DNA from: Anaerolineae bacterium
GTDB taxonomy: Bacteria > Chloroflexota > Anaerolineae > Aggregatilineales > Phototrophicaceae
Length of the DNA: 64,000 nucleotides
Assembly (NCBI GenBank): GCA_030950085.1
Contig: JAUZRW010000029.1
Location: 1 to 64,000 of the forward strand
Direction of reading: 5' to 3'
Shown here: positions 17,073-26,990 of the stretch, piece by piece
Numbering within the stretch: position 1 is the stretch's first letter
Layout of the letters: each line of letters starts with the position of its first letter
Program-made: the position numbers and the translations under genes
The notes under the pieces: model-generated
The model's input: the letters and a program-made list of their open reading frames with translations, nothing else
What the model was told of the DNA's origin: nothing
The model's database searches: none

Positions 17073-18755
17073 TTATCCTTCGGCTTCTAAAACATTTCCT
17101 GCACAAGAATCATAGTTTGAGCCGACAATCACTTCATAATCGACTGTGCGCTGTGGGTCAGGTTGAACAGTCACATTCGCATTACTAATATTGAGTTCTT
17201 CCAGAATTAGCGGCAACGGACTCCCCCTATCTAATCCGGCATAGTCAATAATCTGTGTATCAGCCCTATTCGTCTGGTCAGCAACTCCGGCAGCATAAGC
17301 ATTTAATCCTGAAGCTCGCAAACGCTCAGATGCCACAATATCCCAATTCTCGTTGCTTGTGCCATTATAGACCGCTACCGTTGGTGCTGAGGCTTGTAGC
17401 TGACTTGATGTCGGTGGCTGATAAAAATCTTCAAACAATTGTCGAACAGGTTCATAGATTGGTAGTTGCACGAATTGTCCTGCAAAGGGTCCGCTAGGTG
17501 GTTGCCATGGTAGCGTATGATAAGTACGAATCAGGGTAAAGTTTTCAATTCGTCCTGCATCAAGGTTAAGTGCAATCGGCAATAAACCAGCCGCAACATC
17601 AAGTGGAATATCTGTTTCTACTACTGAGGTTAATTGCCCCCACAAATTCAGTAGATTCGCCAATTGTCCGTTATCTCGTCCAGCACGATATATGGCACGC
17701 AGTAATTGTTGCTGCCGACGACCTCTATCAAAATCTGTGGTGAGATTGCGCGTCCGTGCGAACCACAATGCCTCACCACCTGTAAAATGGTAATAACCGA
17801 CAGGCAGTGTATAGAGCAAAGCCTCTTCATCCGCTAATACTGCTTGACTAGGCACATCAGCACCAATTAAGGCATAGTCTTGATAATTACAATCCACAGC
17901 AATATCAACGCCTCCAAGCGTGTCAATAATCTCGCGCATCCCACTGAGATTGACTTTTGCATAATAATGCAATTGAATCCCGAAGTTGTAGAAAATCGTT
18001 TCGCGCATGAGTCCGAAACCACCCCCTGACCACCCAAAACTCTCGCCAATGCCAAAAACTGTATTTAAGCGTGTCATAGTCGGTGTCGGGGTGTAGATAA
18101 ACAAATCACGCGGTAGACTCATCATGGCGACTGATTCTGTTTCTGTATTGATGGAAACAATAATCATCGTATCAGTGCGGAGCGTATTATCATTCGTGAT
18201 TTCACCATCATCGCCGAGCAGCAAAATGTTGATGAGTTCATAATCACGCGGAATCACAGGCACACGAGTTGGGACGGCTGTTCCGGCAATCGTTTGTTCC
18301 GATGAATTAGCGGGTGGGAAGAAAGTCGGTAATACGATAGGAGTCTGTTGGCGCTCTGCAATATCCGTTGGCAGAATAGGCGTTGCTGTGATAGAAGGGG
18401 GTTCAGTGGCTATTGGTGTATTGGTCGGGAACCCGCCACCGCCGTTAGACACAGTTGCTTCTTCAACAGCATCTTGTGGCGTATTCGTCGCAAATTGCAT
18501 TAAGCGAATTTGTCCGTTACTACCCTGCTCATTATCATCAGATTGTGCTGCAATTGCTGATGCAGTTGCGGCATAATCGCCTTGTCGGGATGCAATTTGC
18601 GATTGTTCGATATAACTACTCCAAAGCACACCGATAATCTGAAACAGTGTCCATAGAATAGCCATTAGCAATAATGTTGGAATGATGCGAAAAGTGAAAA
18701 AGCTCAATATCCCACGCAGGGAGATTCTCTTGCGTTGTTGTAATTCGGTAGACAT
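17073..18755 (-). CDS. LytR-CpsA-Psr (LCP) family protein with LytR_C domain
   Basis: 560 residues. One N-terminal membrane helix (about 15-40) is followed by a Thr/Pro-rich spacer (about 85-165), then the LCP domain (about 175-420) with LLLGDDG, LRTDTMIIVS, SLPRDLFI and the Arg-rich FARTRNLTTDFDRGRRQQQLL motif that binds the polyprenyl-pyrophosphate substrate. A C-terminal LytR_C domain (about 455-545, VAVYNGTSNE) follows. LCP enzymes attach glycopolymers to peptidoglycan or other acceptors at the outer face of the membrane. It is the last of three minus-strand genes after the kinase and the LysM protein. Confidence 0.9.
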   Translation of the reverse strand: MSTELQQRKRISLRGILSFFTFRIIPTLLLMAILWTLFQIIGVLWSSYIEQSQIASRQGDYAATASAIAAQSDDNEQGSNGQIRLMQFATNTPQDAVEEATVSNGGGGFPTNTPIATEPPSITATPILPTDIAERQQTPIVLPTFFPPANSSEQTIAGTAVPTRVPVIPRDYELINILLLGDDGEITNDNTLRTDTMIIVSINTETESVAMMSLPRDLFIYTPTPTMTRLNTVFGIGESFGWSGGGFGLMRETIFYNFGIQLHYYAKVNLSGMREIIDTLGGVDIAVDCNYQDYALIGADVPSQAVLADEEALLYTLPVGYYHFTGGEALWFARTRNLTTDFDRGRRQQQLLRAIYRAGRDNGQLANLLNLWGQLTSVVETDIPLDVAAGLLPIALNLDAGRIENFTLIRTYHTLPWQPPSGPFAGQFVQLPIYEPVRQLFEDFYQPPTSSQLQASAPTVAVYNGTSNENWDIVASERLRASGLNAYAAGVADQTNRADTQIIDYAGLDRGSPLPLILEELNISNANVTVQPDPQRTVDYEVIVGSNYDSCAGNVLEAEG

Positions 18756-18827
18756 ACCGACTCCATCTCAAAATAAACCTGTGAAAACAGGCGATAGTTT
18801 AATAGATAGAAGCGGTTTAGGCGATAG

Positions 18828-20162
18828 TTAACCGAATATCACAGGGATTTCGCAAGTTGCTCCTGCCGGAATCTCGGCTCGTTGATTCACGACTGTCAAT
18901 AATATCCAATGCAATCCATTATCAAAAAGTTCAGCATTGATTGTTCCCAATACGCCATTATTGACTGGTAGGGAAGAATCTAGGTAAAAATTATAGATAG
19001 TTGCCCAATCTGGTCGGATTTCAATTTTGTAGTACAAGAAATCATCGCGGTCTGCCGTGCCATAGACAGTAAATGTACCAGACAAACGTTGAACACTTAT
19101 CGGACTTGTAATCTGTATCCGCGAGTCAGTGCAGCCGATACGATTTAACCCTTGTCGCGCTGATGCCGATTCGATAGTCGATACCGGACGGACAGGCAGA
19201 CGCGGTACAAATATCACATCATCTGTTGTGATATTATCAATATCTTCAATACAATTGATATACCGTAGCTCATCCACTGTTGAACCCGTCGCTAACGCAA
19301 TCGCAAATAGTGTATTTCCAGATTCAACACGGTACTCTCTCCAACCTTGCGGCAAACGACAAGTCGAGGGAGTACGGGTTGCATCATCGCGTTGGGCAAC
19401 CGTTGGTGTTGCAGGTGGCGTTGGAATAATCCCCATAAAGACCATAGACGACTCAGTAATCGGTTGCGTCGGTGTAGCAGTTGCCAATGTCGTTGGCGTT
19501 GGAAGCAATGTATCGGTTTCCGTCGCAAATGGTGTATTTGTCGGCACAAAAGTCTCTGTCGGTGGAATATCCGTTGCTGTTGACGTATCCGTCGGCACAG
19601 AAGTCTCACTCGGTGGAATATTCGTTGCTGCTGGTGTATCTGTCGGCACAGAAGTCTCGCTCGGTGGGATATCCGTTGCTGTCGGGGTATCTGTCCGCAC
19701 AGAAGTCTCGCTCGGTGGGATGTCCGTTGCTGTCGGGGTATCTGTCGTCACAGAAGTTTCGCTTGCTAGGATATCCGTTGCTGTCGGGGTATCTGTCGGC
19801 ACAGAAGTTTCGCTTGCTAGGATATCCGTTGCTGTCGGGGTATCTGTCGGCACAGAAGTTTCGCTTGCTGGGATATCCGTTGCTGTCGGGGTATCTGTCG
19901 GCACAGAAGTTTCGCTTGCTGGGATATCCGTTGCTGTTGCCGTCTCTGTCGGTGGAATGTCCGTTGCTGTTGGCGTATCTGTCGGTACAGAAGTCTCGGT
20001 TACTGTCGGCGTATCTGTCGCATTATCTAATGCCACCTGTGTCGCGGTTGCATCAGCCTCATCTTCAGTATCCGATAATAACACAGCCGAAGCAAGTGCA
20101 ACCATTATCACAGCGACAATGAGAAACGCGATAACTACTTCATTACCAAAATCCCGACGCAT
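18828..20162 (-). CDS. Membrane-anchored LysM protein with Thr/Pro repeat stalk
   Basis: 444 residues. An N-terminal membrane anchor (about 9-30) is followed by a long low-complexity stalk (about 40-240) made largely of a 17-residue repeat (ETSVPTDTPTATDIPPS and variants). A LysM peptidoglycan-binding domain follows at about 268-320 (YRVESGNTLFAIALATGSTV), and the protein ends in a beta-rich domain of about 100 residues (TFTVYGTADRDDFLYYKIEI) with two cysteines. It probably spans from membrane to wall. It lies between the histidine kinase and the LCP gene, so a wall-related role is likely. Confidence 0.85.
   Translation of the reverse strand: MRRDFGNEVVIAFLIVAVIMVALASAVLLSDTEDEADATATQVALDNATDTPTVTETSVPTDTPTATDIPPTETATATDIPASETSVPTDTPTATDIPASETSVPTDTPTATDILASETSVPTDTPTATDILASETSVTTDTPTATDIPPSETSVRTDTPTATDIPPSETSVPTDTPAATNIPPSETSVPTDTSTATDIPPTETFVPTNTPFATETDTLLPTPTTLATATPTQPITESSMVFMGIIPTPPATPTVAQRDDATRTPSTCRLPQGWREYRVESGNTLFAIALATGSTVDELRYINCIEDIDNITTDDVIFVPRLPVRPVSTIESASARQGLNRIGCTDSRIQITSPISVQRLSGTFTVYGTADRDDFLYYKIEIRPDWATIYNFYLDSSLPVNNGVLGTINAELFDNGLHWILLTVVNQRAEIPAGATCEIPVIFG
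19509..19997 (-). repeat. Tandem 51-bp coding repeats (17-residue units)
   Basis: Inside the LysM gene about nine consecutive units of 17 residues occur, one shortened to 11. Neighbouring units near 19740-19930 are almost identical in DNA, showing recent slippage or recombination. They encode the Thr/Pro stalk. Confidence 0.9.
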
Positions 20163-20170
20163 AAGTATTC

Positions 20171-20260
20171 CTTGTTTAACAAACTATCTGTGATAACACG
20201 CTAACACTTGTCTCACCTTGCCATGTTGTGTGAAGCACGATGAAACTCCGAAAGGGGCTT
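20171..20260 (-). repeat. 90-bp dispersed intergenic repeat, copy E
   Basis: A full copy of the element found also at 26991, 34865, 50467 and 62469. It opens with AAGCCCCTTTCGGAGTTTCA (hairpin), continues with a second inverted repeat and ends GTTTGTTAAACAAG. It lies just upstream of the LysM gene start, and its first bases overlap the stop codon of the histidine kinase gene. Confidence 0.9.
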
Positions 20261-23200
20261 ATTCTTCAATTTCAATGACTATATCAAGTGGGATAGCAAA
20301 GGCGAGTGTACTACCAACACCGACCTTGGTTTCAACCCACAAGCGCCCGCGATGTGCCTCAACTAGCGCCTTTGCAATCGACAAGCCAACGCCTGTATCT
20401 CCTAACCCTCTGACAAGTGGATTATTAGCCTTGTATTTCCGTGCAAACACACGCGGCACATCTTCAGGGTCAATGCCGCCACCCTTATCTTCAATGGCGA
20501 CATACAAACAGGGACGTGCATCTTCATCTTGTGATAATCGGACTGAACGCCGCCCAACGGTCACTAAAATTTCACTATCTGGTGGTGAGACGAGATAAGC
20601 ATTGGTTAAGAGTTGCCCGATGATTTGGTTCATCGCATCCTTGTCACCTGCCAAATCTGGCATATCATCTTCTAAGTCAAGGCTGACGACCAAACCTTTT
20701 TGTCGAAATTGGATTGCCGCATTAGTAATCGCATCTTCAACCAAACCCACAACATTAATGGGGCGCGGTTCAAGCTGATAATTACCGGTGTCTAATTCTG
20801 TCACATTAATAAGGCTATCAATCATCGTACCCAGTCGATTGATATTTGCCCGTACTCGCCGCAAGAAATCACGCTGCATCTCACCCAAGATACCCACTGT
20901 CTCACCTAAGAGTAAGTCAACATAGCCGGAAATAGATGTCATCGGGGTTCGTAACTCTTGGACAAGCCCAACCAACAATTCAGGTTGTTGTGGTTGATAG
21001 TGAGACAAACTACCATTAATCACTGCCGCATCGACTTGAACCTTTTCCAATTTCGTGTCTGCTTCTGCGAGGCGCGTTTTCATTTCATTGAGTTCTTGCG
21101 TTAAACGGTCACGTTCTTGTGATAAATCTTCTACCATTCGGCGCATTGAACCAATGCCCTCTTCATTCACTTGCTGTAATCGGCGTGTGTCGCCTTCGTT
21201 TTGCGCTAATAGTTGGTCACGCTCTGTCTTCAGTTCACGGCTACGGGCGGTTAGATTATCTCGTATAAGAACCAATTCACTACGCCCATCCGCCAATTCT
21301 TGGATTTCTGCGCGTAATGCCATCTGTTCTTCACGCGCTTCCATTAACTCAATTTCGTAACCACTCACTTCTGCCAGCAAGCGTGCGCGATGTTGTTTGA
21401 CAGCATTGAGTTTTTGCTCTAATTCATCGCGCTCTAGCCGCAATTTATTCCGTTGTTTGATAGCAGACTCACGGTCAGTCGCTAAATTTTCAAGTTCATT
21501 TTGTAAGGCTTGGACTTGTTCGTTCTGATTTTTGCTATCAACCATGTTAGCTGCAAATTTTTCGCGTTCGTGTAACAACATATCGCGCTCACTTTGCAAC
21601 AATTGATTTTGGTCGCGGAGTGTCGCTCGCTCTTCATATAATGCCCCTATCAATTGCGACAAGCCAGCCGTCGTACCCTCTTCAATACCGAGTGATTTCA
21701 ATTGTTCGTGGATTGACTCTAATTTATCGACCAACTGATAGCGGTCTTCTTCCAGCCGTCTTTTTTCTTCTATCATTTTGTTGAGTAGACGTTGCATATC
21801 GCCCGGAACAGACTCATCATCTTGGGCGCGAAATTCTGCTAATTGCCGTTCTAAGTGTTGTTTTTCGGCTTCCAGTTTCTCTTTTTCATTATTGAGTGCC
21901 TCAACCATATTATGGATAACCGACTCATTATCTGTGGCAATCGCACCACTCAATGCAGCCTCAGCTTCTTGCAAACGCGCTGCGAGGCGGTCTCGCTCAT
22001 CACGCAATTGTGTCTGTTCATCCGTAATTACCACAATACGCTGAGAAATACTCATGTCTTGTTCTGTATCGCCCAATAGAGACATGACACGCGAACGCTC
22101 ATGGTCTAATTGCATTTTCATTTCTGCAACTTGCCCACTGAGTTGTGTAATTTGGTCACGCGCAGATTTCAGGTTTTGCTGCATTTCCTGACGTGCTGCC
22201 AAAACCGAACTCTCTTGCATTTCACTTGGCGACACTCCTTCAACCATCGCCTGAATAACACGGTCTTCTGCGAGTAAGGCGGTCTCTTGAGCCTCATAAC
22301 TAATCGCCAGCAAATTACTTGAGACGATTCCCAATCCTTTTAATAATTCAATTTCGTCAGTCCGTAATTCACGATTGGTGTAGGGCAAAGCAATCATCAA
22401 GACTGCCACCACCTCGCGCCTGTGTACTAAAGGTTGAAAGTAAACGGGACCCATTTGCTCGATATCCATACGGGTGTATAAATCTTCTAGTTCGTCTTTG
22501 TTACGGTCAGGATAGAGCGCCCGTTGCAATTGTCGCTCGATAGCATTGACAAGTGTGGGTTGGTCATCAAGATTCAAAGATAGCCCAGCAGGTGTATTTT
22601 GCATCACTTGGTCATAGGCTTCTGTGATATCCGCATAATTCGCATCTTGCAAACGCAATAATGCCCCAACATCCCCATGAAGCGAATTAAGGGTTGTTCG
22701 GACAACTTGTGCTGGAATCTCATTGGGCGATGTTGATTCCAGAATCAGTCCCAATGCTTTCAATAACTGAACCGATTGGACTTCCATTGGTGAGAGATGT
22801 TGTACTGTGGGCGCGGATGCTGCTTTTACAGATGCTTGGCGTGAAGATGGTGTAGTCGGCACAGGTCGTTGTTGAATAGCTGTCTCATATTTCAAAACGA
22901 CGAGTCGATACATCAGCACAGGCACAATAAACAAAGCCAATGCAAAAGATAAGCGCATGATGCCCGAAGCATTTTGCTCAACAAGTCCGGCTTGCACGGG
23001 CTGATAAATGGTTTGATAGAGGGTAATGCCAGCACCCACACCGATGAGCAAGAAAAACACAATTTTCAATGGTGCATCAAGTACATTGCGGTAGAGGAGT
23101 ATCGCTAAAATGAGACCTAAGAAGGTCATGACGAGGGGTATAAAAACCCATGCCATACCATAAATTGTCGTATTAAACCCAGAAGATGTATCCGCTTGCC

Positions 23201-23654
23201 CAACCCAAGCCACACCTGTCATCGTGTATCCAGCAGTGACAAGAGCAAGTAATGTTAAAAGAACAAAATTAGATGAACGATGCCAGCGTTGATGGTCAGC
23301 CGTGAGCAATGCCCAACCGATCAATAAGATACTCGACGTGCTAACTGCCCGTTCAAGTGGCGGCAAAATAGCATCTAAGCCTTGCTGTGTCACACGCGAG
23401 TAAAAAACGCCTGCTAACATCAGCCCCCATGCAAAGGCAACCCCTGCCATCGCTAAGGTATATCGCTCACGACTATGATTTTCATCTGTATCGCTTAAGT
23501 TCATCGCCATCAATAAACTTGCAATACTTAGGATGATGACAAGCAGAAAATAGATGAAATCGCCGGGAAAATCAACAAAAATATTGTTTAGGATAGAAAA
23601 CGCACTCAACTTCGCACCGCCTACATCATTCCATTGTGACCCAATCTTGCACAA
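20259..23654 (-). CDS. Large membrane histidine-kinase-like sensor with coiled coil, lacking the H-box histidine
   Basis: 1131 residues. The N-terminus carries about eight membrane helices (residues 20-255), then GAF-like regions (about 300-480), a very long coiled coil (about 490-880) and a kinase core (about 890-1125). The H-box reads LVQELRTP: Q899 stands where the phosphorylated His should be, encoded by CAA. The ATPase half is intact: N-box QIIGQLLTNA, DKGGGIDPED, and DTGVGLSIAK. It can probably bind ATP but cannot autophosphorylate in the usual way, so it may act as an allosteric or scaffold protein. It heads a cluster with the LysM and LCP envelope genes. No response regulator is next to it. 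Confidence 0.85.
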   Translation of the reverse strand: MCKIGSQWNDVGGAKLSAFSILNNIFVDFPGDFIYFLLVIILSIASLLMAMNLSDTDENHSRERYTLAMAGVAFAWGLMLAGVFYSRVTQQGLDAILPPLERAVSTSSILLIGWALLTADHQRWHRSSNFVLLTLLALVTAGYTMTGVAWVGQADTSSGFNTTIYGMAWVFIPLVMTFLGLILAILLYRNVLDAPLKIVFFLLIGVGAGITLYQTIYQPVQAGLVEQNASGIMRLSFALALFIVPVLMYRLVVLKYETAIQQRPVPTTPSSRQASVKAASAPTVQHLSPMEVQSVQLLKALGLILESTSPNEIPAQVVRTTLNSLHGDVGALLRLQDANYADITEAYDQVMQNTPAGLSLNLDDQPTLVNAIERQLQRALYPDRNKDELEDLYTRMDIEQMGPVYFQPLVHRREVVAVLMIALPYTNRELRTDEIELLKGLGIVSSNLLAISYEAQETALLAEDRVIQAMVEGVSPSEMQESSVLAARQEMQQNLKSARDQITQLSGQVAEMKMQLDHERSRVMSLLGDTEQDMSISQRIVVITDEQTQLRDERDRLAARLQEAEAALSGAIATDNESVIHNMVEALNNEKEKLEAEKQHLERQLAEFRAQDDESVPGDMQRLLNKMIEEKRRLEEDRYQLVDKLESIHEQLKSLGIEEGTTAGLSQLIGALYEERATLRDQNQLLQSERDMLLHEREKFAANMVDSKNQNEQVQALQNELENLATDRESAIKQRNKLRLERDELEQKLNAVKQHRARLLAEVSGYEIELMEAREEQMALRAEIQELADGRSELVLIRDNLTARSRELKTERDQLLAQNEGDTRRLQQVNEEGIGSMRRMVEDLSQERDRLTQELNEMKTRLAEADTKLEKVQVDAAVINGSLSHYQPQQPELLVGLVQELRTPMTSISGYVDLLLGETVGILGEMQRDFLRRVRANINRLGTMIDSLINVTELDTGNYQLEPRPINVVGLVEDAITNAAIQFRQKGLVVSLDLEDDMPDLAGDKDAMNQIIGQLLTNAYLVSPPDSEILVTVGRRSVRLSQDEDARPCLYVAIEDKGGGIDPEDVPRVFARKYKANNPLVRGLGDTGVGLSIAKALVEAHRGRLWVETKVGVGSTLAFAIPLDIVIEIEE

Positions 23655-23809
23655 GATTAGTATATCATAACCAAGCGAATTGTATTGTAATATCCTGTTG
23701 ATTATCCGTTAAAGCGTGGTTGTGTTTGTGTTCTACGCTATCTAGTCGTGGGTTGACGACCTCGCGCCTCATCACTAAACTGATGCTTTGTTTACTTGTA
23801 GGGCATCTT

Positions 23810-24280
23810 ATGACACTACGTCGGCATCTCGCAACGCTCATTCGTCGCATCCCAAAATTGATGCTTATACCCTATTATACGTACCGATTTTTCCAGCCGA
23901 AGTATAGCATCGGGGTTGTCGGTATCGTGTTGAACGACAATCATGAAATACTGATTGTCGAGCATGTTTTTCATCCACGACTGCCATGGGGCTTGCCCGG
24001 TGGCTGGATTAACTTCAACGAAGACCCTGCCGATGCAGTGAGTCGGGAAATCCGCGAAGAACTCAGTTTGCCCGTTAAAATCAAACAGTTATTATTGGTA
24101 AAGCGTACACAATTCAATCATTTGGATATGGCTTATCTATGTTTAGCAAATGGCGAAATTGGCAAAATCAGTTATGAATTGCTGGGTTATCGCTGGTGCA
24201 AACGTGATGACCTACCCCACCTCCACACCTTTCATGCTCAAGCTGTTGAAAAAGCCTTCACAGATTTAGAGAAAGAGTAA
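23810..24280 (+). CDS. Nudix hydrolase
   Basis: About 156 residues from the ATG at 23810. The earlier in-frame ATG at 23720 would add 30 residues with little protein character and no ribosome site. The Nudix box is at about residues 67-89: G-x5-E-x7-REIREELSL, with the usual Gly near the end replaced by Ser. Nudix enzymes cleave nucleoside diphosphates linked to another group; the substrate is not predictable here. The N-terminus is basic and hydrophobic and may associate with the membrane. The next gene starts 6 bases later, so they share a transcript. Confidence 0.85.
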   Translation: MTLRRHLATLIRRIPKLMLIPYYTYRFFQPKYSIGVVGIVLNDNHEILIVEHVFHPRLPWGLPGGWINFNEDPADAVSREIREELSLPVKIKQLLLVKRTQFNHLDMAYLCLANGEIGKISYELLGYRWCKRDDLPHLHTFHAQAVEKAFTDLEKE

Positions 24281-24286
24281 ACTAGA

Positions 24287-25984
24287 ATGTCGCGCTTAAC
24301 TCGCCCTCGCCGCAATCAGCCATCCATTCTTCTATTTTTCTCCGTAATTATGATACTCGGCGCTATCATTTGGTTCATTTTTGAACTGGTTGGCTTTACC
24401 CAACGTGAAGACCGTCTCCCAGCAGGTATCACGGTTGCTGGACTCGCTGTCGGCAATATGACAGAAATCGAAGCCCAGTCCCGTATTGAAGAGGCTTATT
24501 CCACACCTATCACACTATATTATCAAGATTCACCGATTAATCTAAATCCAGATGCCATTGGCTTTGTATTAAATACACCCGTCATGTTAGCCTCAGCGCG
24601 TGCCGAAGGAGAGGCTGGTAGCGGTTTCTGGGGGCGCTTTCTCTTCTATCTACTGGGGCGCGAAGAGAGTGTCGTGGATGAAGTGCCTATTCTGTCTGAT
24701 TATCAGCGTAATGCGCTAAGAGAACAATTGCAAGAAATTGCCCGTATCTATGACCGTTCATCAGGGACAGCCGATTACAATCTGACAACACTGACCGTTG
24801 AATCTGGCGCAACGGGTTTTATTTTAGATATTGATGCCGCAATGGATGAAGTCGCCAATGCCTTAAATCGACCTGATAATCGTGCGGTTGATTTGCCAAT
24901 TATTGGAGGCGCAACAGCAACGACAAGTCTTGATGTACTGGAAGAGATGATTCTCGCTTTTCTTGATGCAGAGGGCTTTATCTATGATGGGCAAAGCAGT
25001 GTTGTTGGTATCTTCATTCTTGACCTGACAACAGGTGAAGAAATAAATATTCAAGGGGATGTTGCCTTTTCTGCTGCCAGCACTAACAAAGTACCCATTA
25101 TGATAGACCTATACCGTACCCTAAATCGTGAACCGAACCAAGACGAAGCATTCATCATGGCAAATTCGCTCTTATGTAGCGCCAACTCATCATCAAACCG
25201 CATTTTGGAGCTATTTTTAGGGAACGGCAATATTTTTTCTGGGATTGCCAGTGTGACAAACACAGTTCAGTATATTGGTGCCGAAAATACTTTCTTAACT
25301 GCTCCCTTTGTCGAGGGTGTGGTAGGTCAAGAACTCGGTTCAATCGCCGCACCAGAAACGAATCCAAATCCTAATTTTAACACCTTTGCCGATACCTATA
25401 ATCAAACAACAGCAGAAGACATGGGAACGTTATTTAGTTTAATTTACGACTGCGCGAATTATGGTTCTGGCTTGATGTCTGTTTACCCAAACGAAGAGTT
25501 TACGCCAAATGAGTGTCGCCAAATGTTAGAACTCACAAGTGCCAACGACTTACAGCGTCTTCTGCAAGCTGGGTTACCAACTGGTATACGAATCAGCCAT
25601 AAAAACGGTTGGATACCGGGGCAATTGGCGGGCGCACAGGGCGCGACAGTCGGCGATGCAGGAATTGTCTTTCCGCCAAATGGACGCGATTATGTTATTT
25701 CAGTATATTTGTGGGAAGAAACCGATGGCACAGGGTTTAACCGTTGGCATTTGATAGAAGAGATTTCACGGGCAACATGGAATTACTTCAATCCTGAAAA
25801 TCCATTATCTACCGAACGCAGTGATTTGCCCCCCGCAGCGCAAGAATGTTTCTCACAAGATAGTTCCGGCACTATCACCAGTTATAATTACTTGCCGCCC
25901 TATGGAGCTGTTGATTTAGATAACATCAATGGGTGGCGCGATGGCTCGCCAACCACACCGCAACCGTTACCCGGTGAGCAGTAA
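24287..25984 (+). CDS. Membrane-anchored serine hydrolase, class A beta-lactamase-like
   Basis: 565 residues. One N-terminal membrane helix (about 14-38) and a VanW/peptidoglycan-binding-type domain (about 45-215, ITVAGLAVGNMT) are followed by a serine hydrolase domain (about 240-500). The active-site motifs of the penicillin-recognising fold are present: S265-T-N-K268 (SxxK), S302-S-N304 (SxN) and HKNG in place of KTG. It probably acts on peptidoglycan or a related substrate outside the cell; beta-lactamase activity is possible but not implied. It is co-transcribed with the Nudix gene. Confidence 0.85.
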   Translation: MSRLTRPRRNQPSILLFFSVIMILGAIIWFIFELVGFTQREDRLPAGITVAGLAVGNMTEIEAQSRIEEAYSTPITLYYQDSPINLNPDAIGFVLNTPVMLASARAEGEAGSGFWGRFLFYLLGREESVVDEVPILSDYQRNALREQLQEIARIYDRSSGTADYNLTTLTVESGATGFILDIDAAMDEVANALNRPDNRAVDLPIIGGATATTSLDVLEEMILAFLDAEGFIYDGQSSVVGIFILDLTTGEEINIQGDVAFSAASTNKVPIMIDLYRTLNREPNQDEAFIMANSLLCSANSSSNRILELFLGNGNIFSGIASVTNTVQYIGAENTFLTAPFVEGVVGQELGSIAAPETNPNPNFNTFADTYNQTTAEDMGTLFSLIYDCANYGSGLMSVYPNEEFTPNECRQMLELTSANDLQRLLQAGLPTGIRISHKNGWIPGQLAGAQGATVGDAGIVFPPNGRDYVISVYLWEETDGTGFNRWHLIEEISRATWNYFNPENPLSTERSDLPPAAQECFSQDSSGTITSYNYLPPYGAVDLDNINGWRDGSPTTPQPLPGEQ

Positions 25985-26022
25985 AAAAACTGGTCAGTCT
26001 CTTTGACCTAGCCCAGTTTTTT
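25984..26022. terminator. Bidirectional terminator between the serine hydrolase and the RsbW-like gene
   Basis: The stem AAAACTGG/CCAGTTTT has A and T runs on both sides and an inner GGTCA/TGACC pair. It serves two converging genes and overlaps the last codons of the minus-strand gene. Confidence 0.8.
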
Positions 26023-26430
26023 TTCCAGAATCAAGCGATTCTTCTCGTTTTCGAGCTTATAACGAATGTCATCCATATATTTGCGGACGAAATACACACC
26101 CCAGCCGCCCGTATCCCGTTCCCATAGTGGGGTATTGGGGTCAGGGTCTTCTAATGATAAGGGATTAAATGGAGGGGCTTCATCAATGAGTGAGATGAGC
26201 AATAAATCATCGGATATTTCGCAGACCAGTTCAATAGACTTCTCAGCCCCATCGTGTCCATAACCATGTTCAACGATATTTGTGAAAATTTCTTCCACAG
26301 ACAACTGGCATTGGAATACGCCATCATCCCCCAAGCCAGCGTCGCTTGCAACATCCACAATAAATTCACAAGCAGCCCTCACCTGTGACAACTCACCGGG
26401 AAGGCGCAATTTGCGTACTTGCTTCACCAT
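26008..26430 (-). CDS. RsbW-like ATP-binding anti-sigma / switch kinase
   Basis: 140 residues of the HATPase_c_2 (GHKL) fold. The N-box is LSVEEIFTNIVEHGY at about residues 44-58, the DEAPPF segment is the G1 box and TGGWGVYFVRKY is the ATP-lid box. Proteins of this kind phosphorylate a STAS partner and hold a sigma factor. Here the STAS gene lies directly upstream, 26 bases away, as in partner-switching modules. No sigma factor or PP2C phosphatase is nearby. Confidence 0.88.
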   Translation of the reverse strand: MVKQVRKLRLPGELSQVRAACEFIVDVASDAGLGDDGVFQCQLSVEEIFTNIVEHGYGHDGAEKSIELVCEISDDLLLISLIDEAPPFNPLSLEDPDPNTPLWERDTGGWGVYFVRKYMDDIRYKLENEKNRLILEKKLG

Positions 26431-26455
26431 GATGCCCTGCCTTCCAATTCCTCGA

Positions 26456-26803
26456 CTAAGCTAAATAACTATTGATAGCGTCATCTTGTGTAGAATAAAT
26501 ACGGAAAATAGTATCTAAACCCGACATTTCTAATACTTCACGAACACGTTGCGATGGTTGCGCTAATCGCAAATCACCTTTGCCCTGTGCTTTTTTCGCC
26601 TTCTTCAAAGAAGTCACAATTTCACGCAAGCCGGCGCTACTCATATATTCGACACCGCTTAAGTCAAGTACAAGCAAAATCTTGCCATCATCAATTTGCT
26701 CTGTTAGCTTATCGCCGAATTGGTTCGCGCTCATACTATCAACACGACCACTTACCTCAACCAGCGTCACGGGGTCTCGATTAGAGACATTGATTTTAAT
26801 CAT
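26456..26803 (-). CDS. STAS-domain anti-anti-sigma factor (RsbV/SpoIIAA-like)
   Basis: 115 residues covering one STAS domain. The phosphorylation site context VEYMSSAGLRE at about residues 54-64 is the standard one, with a Ser at the regulated position. In partner switching, the unphosphorylated form binds the RsbW-like protein and frees its client. It is the first gene of a two-gene unit. Confidence 0.92.
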   Translation of the reverse strand: MIKINVSNRDPVTLVEVSGRVDSMSANQFGDKLTEQIDDGKILLVLDLSGVEYMSSAGLREIVTSLKKAKKAQGKGDLRLAQPSQRVREVLEMSGLDTIFRIYSTQDDAINSYLA

Positions 26804-26990
26804 CGTTTTTTTATACTCCTACATTTGAGACATGGGCGAATTATACCATATTCTGTATTTCGCGCTAAAACCTATACAAGTTATTCGCCAGCCTATCATA
26901 GAGCATTATCAATGATTCATTTTGAAGGCTGTCAATAAAACGGGTATTTCTAAGGCATAACCCATATTATAATGTAGTCTATAGGTACAA

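Noticed and set aside
19509-19997. Regular repeats that could look like a CRISPR array
   Set aside because: The 51-bp units are directly adjacent, without unique spacers, and translate in frame as the Thr/Pro stalk of the LysM protein.
19129-20193. A 354-residue frame opposite the LysM gene
   Set aside because: It is the antisense of the repetitive Thr/Pro coding sequence (Val/Ser/Gly repeats) with no ribosome site; the minus frame has LysM and anchor features.
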